Origin: Betaproteobacteria bacterium
GTDB lineage: Bacteria; Pseudomonadota; Gammaproteobacteria; Burkholderiales; SG8-41
Assembly: GCA_020028375.1 (NCBI GenBank)
Contig: JAHZNX010000049.1
Span: 1 to 10,096, forward strand
Reading direction: 5' to 3'
Length of the DNA stretch: 10,096 nt
The notes under the pieces are model-generated. The model made no database searches and had not been told where the DNA came from. It saw nothing but the letters and a program-made list of their open reading frames with translations. This document shows, one piece after another, positions 5,591 through 10,096 of this stretch. The position numbers and the translations under genes are program-made. Position 1 is the stretch's first letter, and each line of letters opens with the position of its first letter.

Positions 5591-6574
5591 ATGAATATAC
5601 TCAGCTGCATTCATCGCCTGGGCATTGCGCTTGCGGCCGCGGCGGCCGTGTTCGCTTCCGTCACGGCCTCGTCGCAATCCTTTCCGGCCCGGCCGATGGA
5701 GATGGTCATCCATACCAATCCCGGGGGCGGCCAGGATATCTTCGGCCGGCTGCTCGCGGAGATCAATACGCGCGAGAAGCTCCTGCCGCAGCCGTTCACG
5801 ATCGTCAACCGGCCGGGGGGAAGCGGGACGCTGGCCTCGACGTTCATCAAGGGCAAGCGCGGCGACCCGTACTACCTGCTTTCAACCTCGACCACGATCG
5901 TGCTCGCCCTGGCGCAACGCCCGGACCTGGGACTCGGCCTGGACATCTACACGCCGCTGGCGCTGTTCGGCTTCGACCTGCAGTCGGTCACCGTGCCGAT
6001 CGACTCCAAGTTCGGGACGTTCAAAGATCTCATCGACGCGGCCAGGCGCGAGCCCAACTCCATCGTCTGCGGCATCGCTTCGGCCACCGGAACGGCGCGG
6101 CTGCTGCTCTACCACCTGGAGAAGGAGACCGGCGCCAGGTTCAAGTATGTTTCCTTCAAGAGCGGCAGCGATGCGATGACCGCGGTCATGGGCAACCACG
6201 TGCAGCTGACCACCGAGAACGTGAGCGAAGTCCTGGGCGCGGTGGAGGCGAAGAAGCTGAAGATCCTCGCGGTCCCCGCCGAGCGGCGCCTGGCCGGGCT
6301 GCCGGAGGTGCCGACGCTGAAGGAGCTGGGCTACAACATCCACGTCGGCGGCGGGCGCGGCTTCTCGATGCCGGCGGGAGTGCCGAAGGATGCCGCTGCC
6401 GTCATGGAGGCGGCGCTGGAGCGCGCCCACAAGAGCGCCCTGTGGCGGGACTACTCGACGAAGAACATGTACGAGGACACCTACATGGGCAGCGCGGCAT
6501 TCGCCCAGTACCTTGCCAGGACCCTGCCGATGATCGGCGAGTTCATGGAGGCAGTGGGCGTCAAGAAGCCGTAA
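5591..6574 (+). CDS. Divergent Bug/TctC-family solute-binding protein (copy 3)
   Basis: 327 residues with a signal peptide (about 1-28; long alanine run, cleavage near TASS-QS). It belongs to a different subfamily from the other four. The ligand loop reads HTNPGGGQD (41-49) instead of PxPPGGSTD, and the second motif is VNRPGGSG (72-79). The usual PDGYT is replaced by GDPYYLL (91-97), and VPYKG by VSFKSGSDA (187-195). VPTLKELGYNI (240-250) is the recognisable C-terminal landmark. I recall HTGPGGGSD-type proteins as a recognised TctC branch in Burkholderiales and Bradyrhizobium. Different contact residues imply a different ligand. AGGAGG lies 10 bases before the ATG. Cys6 is too near the start to be a lipoprotein site. 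It is the first of three tandem receptor genes; the next follows after 38 bases. Confidence 0.95.
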   Translation: MNILSCIHRLGIALAAAAAVFASVTASSQSFPARPMEMVIHTNPGGGQDIFGRLLAEINTREKLLPQPFTIVNRPGGSGTLASTFIKGKRGDPYYLLSTSTTIVLALAQRPDLGLGLDIYTPLALFGFDLQSVTVPIDSKFGTFKDLIDAARREPNSIVCGIASATGTARLLLYHLEKETGARFKYVSFKSGSDAMTAVMGNHVQLTTENVSEVLGAVEAKKLKILAVPAERRLAGLPEVPTLKELGYNIHVGGGRGFSMPAGVPKDAAAVMEAALERAHKSALWRDYSTKNMYEDTYMGSAAFAQYLARTLPMIGEFMEAVGVKKP

Positions 6575-6612
6575 CGGTTCTCATCTGAACGTTCGGGGTA
6601 GGAGGGCTGACT

Positions 6613-7593
6613 ATGAAGGTCGCTCGCTTTGTCGTTGCCCTGGCATTGATGGCGGTCTCGGTTGGCGGCGCGCTGGCGCAGCCCGCAAAAACGGAGTTTC
6701 CGACCCGGCCGCTGCGCTACATCGTACCCTTCCCGCCGGGCGGCTCGACCGACATCATGGCCCGCATCGTGGCCGCCGCGCTGACCGACGGGCTCGGTCA
6801 AACCGTCGTCATCGACAACCGGGGCGGCGCCGGAGGAACGGTCGGCGCCGAGATCGCGGCCCACGCCACACCGGACGGCTACACGATCTTCGCCTGCAAC
6901 ATCGCCTCGCTCGCGGTGAGCCCGGCGCTCTACCGCAAGCTCAACTACGATCCCGTCAACGGCTTCACGCCGATCGGCTTTATCGGCAGCACGCCCAACG
7001 CCCTGGTCGTGCATCCCTCGCTCCCGGCGGCGACCATTCCCGAGTTCATCTCGCTCGCCAAGTCGCAGCCCGGCAAGCTCAACTACGGCTCGCCCGGCAT
7101 CGGGACCTCGCCGCAGCTCACGATGGAAATGTTCAAGATAGCGGCCCGCATCGACGTCACCCACGTTGCCTACAAGGGCGCCGGGCCGGCGCTGGCGGCC
7201 ACGATGGGGGGCCAGGTCGACGGGATGGTGTCCACCCTGCCGACGTTCCTCGCGACGACGCGCGCGGGCAAGATCCGGATGCTCGCCATCACGTCGCTCA
7301 CGCGCTCGCCCGACGTGCCCGACGTGCCGACCATCGCCGAGTCCGGCTTTCCCGGCTTCGAGGTCATCTCGTGGCAGGGCCTGTGCACGCCCGCGGGGGC
7401 GCCGAAGGCGGCGATCGCGCGGCTGCGCCCCGCCCTCGCCGCGGTCCTCGCTTTGCCGGACACGCGCAAGCGTCTAGCGGACCAGGGTGTCAACCCCGGC
7501 GCGCTGACCGCCGAGCAGTTCGCGAAGTTCATCCGCTCCGAGCGGGACAAGTATGCCAAGGTGGTGAAGGACGTCGGCATCGAGCCGCAATGA
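6613..7593 (+). CDS. Bug/TctC-family periplasmic solute-binding protein (copy 4)
   Basis: 326 residues, a textbook member of the family. Signal peptide about 1-22 (MKVAR start, cleavage at ALA-QP). FPPGGSTD is at 40-47 with Asp47, DNRGGAGGTVGAE at 68-80, PDGYT at 87-91, VVHPSLP at 132-138, LNYGSPGIG at 156-164, VAYKGAGPA at 185-193 and VPDVPTIAESGFPGFE at 235-250. AGGAGGG lies 6 bases before the ATG. It appears closer to copies 1 and 2 than to its immediate neighbours in the ligand loop, so the tandem array is not a simple recent duplication. Gap of 28 bases to the next receptor gene. Specific ligand unknown. Confidence 0.96.
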   Translation: MKVARFVVALALMAVSVGGALAQPAKTEFPTRPLRYIVPFPPGGSTDIMARIVAAALTDGLGQTVVIDNRGGAGGTVGAEIAAHATPDGYTIFACNIASLAVSPALYRKLNYDPVNGFTPIGFIGSTPNALVVHPSLPAATIPEFISLAKSQPGKLNYGSPGIGTSPQLTMEMFKIAARIDVTHVAYKGAGPALAATMGGQVDGMVSTLPTFLATTRAGKIRMLAITSLTRSPDVPDVPTIAESGFPGFEVISWQGLCTPAGAPKAAIARLRPALAAVLALPDTRKRLADQGVNPGALTAEQFAKFIRSERDKYAKVVKDVGIEPQ

Positions 7594-7621
7594 GAAACCA
7601 AGCCGTCAAGGGTGGGGCTCC

Positions 7622-8608
7622 ATGAAAGCGTCGCCTCGCAGGAAAGCTCGTCTGTCTCCGGCAGGCTGGCTATCCGTGGCGCTCGTTGCGGTGTTGCCCG
7701 CCGCGCACGCGCAGACGGGGAAATGGCCGGAAAAGCCCGTGCGCATCATCGTCGCGGCCGCGTCGGGCGGCGGCGACGATTTCGTCACGCGCCTCATCGC
7801 GCCAAAGCTCGGCGAGCTGCTCGGCCAGCAATTCATCGCCGAGAACCGGGTGGGGGTCGGGGGCATGATCGGCCAGACCTTCGTGCAGAAATCGGCCCCG
7901 GACGGCTACACGTGGCTGCTCGCCGGGGGCTCGATGGCGGGCGCGCGCCTCATCAACGCCCACGTCACCTATGACGTTCTGCGCGACTTCACGCCGGTGA
8001 CGCTCCTCGAGACCTCGCCCTTCTTCATGGTCGTGCATCCCAGCGTTCCGGCGAAAAACCTGAAGGAATACGTCGCGCTCGCCCGGGCCCGCCCCGGCAA
8101 CATGACATTCGCCACGCTGGGCGGGCAAATGCCGTATTGGAACGCGATGTTGTTCAACAGCATGGCCCGCATCAAGGCGGTCGAGGTCCCCTACAAGTCC
8201 CTGGCCGAGGCCGGCATCGACGTGATCGCCGGCCGGATCGACTATTACTTCGCGCCCTCGGCCCAGTATGCGGCCAACCAGGCGAGGTTGCGCGCGCTTG
8301 GCGTGACGAGCCCTGCGCGCTCTGCCATGTTTCCGCAAGTGCCCACGATCGCCGAGGCGGCGCTGCCGGGCTATGACCTGCCGGCGTGGCGCAGCATCAT
8401 GGGACCGGCTGGAGTCCGCCGCGACATCGTCGATTCCCTCAACGCAGCGATCCGCCGCACCCTGGCCACGCCGGACATCCGCGACAAGATGCTCGCCGCC
8501 GGCCACGAGCCCCAGCCGGGCAGCCCGGAAGAACTCGGAAAACGTTACGCGGCGTGGATGGCCATCTTCGGCAAGGTCGCGCAGGAGGCCGGACTCAAGC
8601 CGCAGTAG
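7622..8608 (+). CDS. Bug/TctC-family solute-binding protein with altered ligand loop (copy 5)
   Basis: 328 residues; arginine- and lysine-rich N-region (MKASPRRKAR), then a hydrophobic core and cleavage near AHA-QT (about 30). The ligand loop is AAASGGGDD (45-53): the usual prolines are missing and two Asp occur side by side, Asp53 being the family-conserved one. Other landmarks are intact: ENRVGVGGMIG at 74-84, PDGYTWLL at 93-100, VVHPSVPAKN at 137-146, VPYKSLAEAG at 189-198 and VPTIAEAALPGYD at 240-252. The mid-region is rich in aromatics and Met (GGQMPYWNAMLF, 167-178), again unlike its neighbours, which suggests a distinct ligand. The ribosome-binding site is weak (GGTGGGG), and translation may depend on read-through from the preceding gene, 28 bases away. 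Confidence 0.95.
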   Translation: MKASPRRKARLSPAGWLSVALVAVLPAAHAQTGKWPEKPVRIIVAAASGGGDDFVTRLIAPKLGELLGQQFIAENRVGVGGMIGQTFVQKSAPDGYTWLLAGGSMAGARLINAHVTYDVLRDFTPVTLLETSPFFMVVHPSVPAKNLKEYVALARARPGNMTFATLGGQMPYWNAMLFNSMARIKAVEVPYKSLAEAGIDVIAGRIDYYFAPSAQYAANQARLRALGVTSPARSAMFPQVPTIAEAALPGYDLPAWRSIMGPAGVRRDIVDSLNAAIRRTLATPDIRDKMLAAGHEPQPGSPEELGKRYAAWMAIFGKVAQEAGLKPQ

Positions 8609-8628
8609 GCGGCGCGGCGGTATCCGCG

Positions 8629-9249
8629 ATGCCCGCGATTGCCCGATGGCACGAGATGTGGAAGGAGCTGGGTGCGGCAAATCCCGACCCGAAGCTGCAT
8701 GGCGAGCTCATCGCCCGCTACCGCGAGCCGCATCGCAAGTATCACACCCCGCGGCATCTCGACGAGTGCTTCGAAAAGCTGGATGACCTCCGCCCCTTCG
8801 CCCGCCATCCGGCGGAGATCGAGCTGGCGTTATGGTTTCACGACGCGATCTACAACGTGAGGCGGAAGGACAACGAGGAAAGGAGCGCCGACTGGGCGCG
8901 CACGAGCGCTGCGGCAGCCGGCGTCTCCGCCGACGCGTGCGAGCGCGTTTACTCGCTCATCCTGACGACCCGTCACAAGGCCGTGCCTGACGGCACCGAC
9001 GCCGAGATACTCGTCGACGTCGATCTGTCGATACTCGGCGCCGCGCCGGAGCGGTTCGACGAGTACGAACGGCAGGTGCGCGGGGAATATGCCTGGGTTC
9101 CCGAATTCGTGTATCGGCGGGAACGCAGGGCCATCTTGAAGGAATTCCTGGCGCGCCCGCGGATCTTCAGCAGCACGCACTTTCGCGGTCGTTACGAACA
9201 GCAGGCGCGCTCGAATATCAAGCGCTCGCTCGAACGGTTGGCAGTCTAG
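8629..9249 (+). CDS. HD-type predicted metal-dependent hydrolase (COG4339-like)
   Basis: A 206-residue soluble protein. Its motif pattern fits the predicted metal-dependent HD hydrolase group COG4339: KYHTPRHL at 37-44 with His39 and His43, WFHDAIYN at 69-76 with the His71-Asp72 pair, DNEERSA at 81-87, LTTRH at 112-116 with His116, and LVDVDLSILG at 128-137 with Asp130/Asp132. Such histidines and aspartates bind metal for phosphoester hydrolysis in HD proteins; the substrate of this group is not established to my knowledge. All expected ligands are present and the length is normal. The ATG at 8629 is chosen because the family begins just before the RWxxxWxxLG motif; the ribosome-binding site is weak. 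It starts 20 bases after the last Bug gene, but its role is probably unrelated to uptake. Confidence 0.9.
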   Translation: MPAIARWHEMWKELGAANPDPKLHGELIARYREPHRKYHTPRHLDECFEKLDDLRPFARHPAEIELALWFHDAIYNVRRKDNEERSADWARTSAAAAGVSADACERVYSLILTTRHKAVPDGTDAEILVDVDLSILGAAPERFDEYERQVRGEYAWVPEFVYRRERRAILKEFLARPRIFSSTHFRGRYEQQARSNIKRSLERLAV

Positions 9250-9274
9250 CGGATCGCTCAACCCGGTCAGCGAA

Positions 9275-10000
9275 ATGAAGATCTCGGTCGTCGTTCCCGC
9301 GTTCAACGAAGAGCGCTTGCTGCCCGGGTCGCTGCGCAGCATCCGCGCGGCCATGGAGGCATTCGACCGGCGCGGCTGGACGTCTGAACTCATCGTGTGC
9401 GACAACAATTCGACCGACCGCACGGCGGCGATCGCCCAGGAGGCAGGAGCGCACGTCGTGTTCGAGCCGGTGAACCAGATCAGCCGCGCGCGCAATACCG
9501 GCGCCGCCGGGGCAGGCGGGGACTGGATATTTTTCTTGGACGCCGATTCCCATCCCACCGCGAAGCTCTTTTCCGAAGCGGCCGACGCCATCGGCGCCGG
9601 GCGCTGCGTGGCCGGGGGCAGCACCGTCGCCTACGCGAACCCGCCTCGCGGCGCGGCGCTCGCGGTTGGAATGTGGAACGTGCTGAGCAGGATCACCCGC
9701 TGGGCGGCGGGGTCGTTCATGTTTTGCGAGGCGGCGGCATTCCGCGAGACGGGCGGCTTCAGCGAGAAGCTCTACGCCAGCGAAGAGATCGACTTCTTCC
9801 GGCGCCTGAAGCGCATGGCTCGCCGCGACCGGCGAACGATCGTGATCCTTCATCGCCATCCCCTGCTCACCAGCGACCGGAAGCTGCGGCTCTACGGCTG
9901 GCGCGAATTGTCCCGGTTCGCGCTCAAGACCATCGTGTCGCGCGGGAAGACGCTGCGGAGCCGGCAGGACTGTTTTGCGTGGTACGACGGCAAACGGTAG
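9275..10000 (+). CDS. Family 2 glycosyltransferase (GT-A fold)
   Basis: 241 residues, with no signal peptide or clear membrane helix, so cytoplasmic or loosely membrane-associated. The N-terminal Rossmann-like half begins VVVPAFNEERLL (5-16). It carries the nucleotide-binding Asp43 in CDNNSTDRT (42-50), RARNTGAAGA at 71-80 and the metal-binding DAD motif at 89-91 (FFLDADSHP). The acceptor-side region has GGFSEKLYASEEIDF (160-174), with Glu170, Glu171 and Asp173 as candidate catalytic-base residues. It would transfer a sugar from a nucleotide-sugar to an unknown acceptor. Length is typical of short soluble GT2 enzymes. It starts 25 bases after the HD gene, with a poor ribosome-binding site, and ends 13 bases before the next start. 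No other polysaccharide genes are in view, so the pathway is open. Confidence 0.93.
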   Translation: MKISVVVPAFNEERLLPGSLRSIRAAMEAFDRRGWTSELIVCDNNSTDRTAAIAQEAGAHVVFEPVNQISRARNTGAAGAGGDWIFFLDADSHPTAKLFSEAADAIGAGRCVAGGSTVAYANPPRGAALAVGMWNVLSRITRWAAGSFMFCEAAAFRETGGFSEKLYASEEIDFFRRLKRMARRDRRTIVILHRHPLLTSDRKLRLYGWRELSRFALKTIVSRGKTLRSRQDCFAWYDGKR

Positions 10001-10013
10001 CCGAGACCGCGTC

Positions 10014-10096
10014 ATGCCCGTCGTCCTGATCGAGAATTTCCGCGCGGTCTTCTACGCGCCGTTCTACGCCGCCTGCGCGCTCGGGGCGTACGAGGC
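10014..10096 (+). CDS. N-terminus of an NMT1/THI5-like ABC substrate-binding protein (cut by edge)
   Basis: An ATG 13 bases after the glycosyltransferase stop opens a reading frame that runs to the window edge without a stop (27 full codons). The residues IENFRAVFYAPFYAA and then LGAYEA look to me like the start of NMT1/THI5-like (NitT/TauT-type) ABC substrate-binding proteins, whose next segment is usually 'EGLDV'. There is no signal peptide before the domain, as in some members of this group. Identification rests on a short stretch and on recall. Confidence 0.65.
   Translation, partial: MPVVLIENFRAVFYAPFYAACALGAYE

Noticed and set aside
5606..5608. Lipoprotein cysteine (Cys6) in Bug copy 3
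   Set aside because: The cysteine precedes the hydrophobic core instead of following it, so it cannot be a lipobox.
4468..5610. Open frame of 380 codons on the minus strand
   Set aside because: It is the antisense of the lactonase-family gene, whose propeller motifs and signal peptide are clear on the plus strand.
7670..8680. Open frame of 336 codons on the minus strand
   Set aside because: It is the antisense of Bug copy 5, rich in Arg and His, with no family motif.

Overview
The window is GC-rich, tightly packed with genes, and reads as a piece of a betaproteobacterial (Burkholderiales-like) chromosome. The main evidence is five complete Bug/TctC-type periplasmic solute-binding proteins in 10 kb, because the very large expansion of this family is characteristic of Bordetella, Cupriavidus and relatives. 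This taxonomic call is inference from family content; there is no rRNA or other marker gene here. I see no mobile element, tRNA, rRNA or CRISPR array.

Left block, minus strand (about 2750 down to 106): three genes read leftward. They are a carboxymuconolactone decarboxylase-family protein, a six-bladed propeller protein that resembles the peptidyl-alpha-hydroxyglycine alpha-amidating lyase (PAL) family motif by motif, and a Bug solute-binding protein. The last two almost touch (an ATGA overlap is possible), so the three look like one operon. Its 3' side holds two inverted repeats (1-40 and 57-77), the second terminator-like.

A 240-base divergent spacer (2751-2990) separates this operon from a plus-strand block. 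That block opens with a second Bug protein and a 90-residue two-helix membrane protein, whose stop codon lies inside a perfect 9-bp terminator-like hairpin (4301-4323). A 15-base element with one mismatch lies just upstream of both genes.

From 4432 to the right edge every gene is on the plus strand with gaps of 13-38 bases. The order is an exported lactonase-type seven-bladed propeller protein, three tandem Bug proteins (one of a clearly different subfamily), an HD-type predicted metal-dependent hydrolase, a family 2 glycosyltransferase, and the first 27 codons of what looks like an NMT1/THI5-like ABC-type substrate-binding protein cut by the window edge.

Taken together, the region looks like a small-molecule scavenging and catabolic island: several periplasmic receptors for (probably) carboxylated compounds, next to enzymes of lactone-opening, lyase and decarboxylase type. 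No TctA/TctB membrane subunits and no regulator are present, so the receptors must share permeases encoded elsewhere or act in sensing. The HD protein and the glycosyltransferase look functionally unrelated to uptake. No single substrate can be named from sequence.
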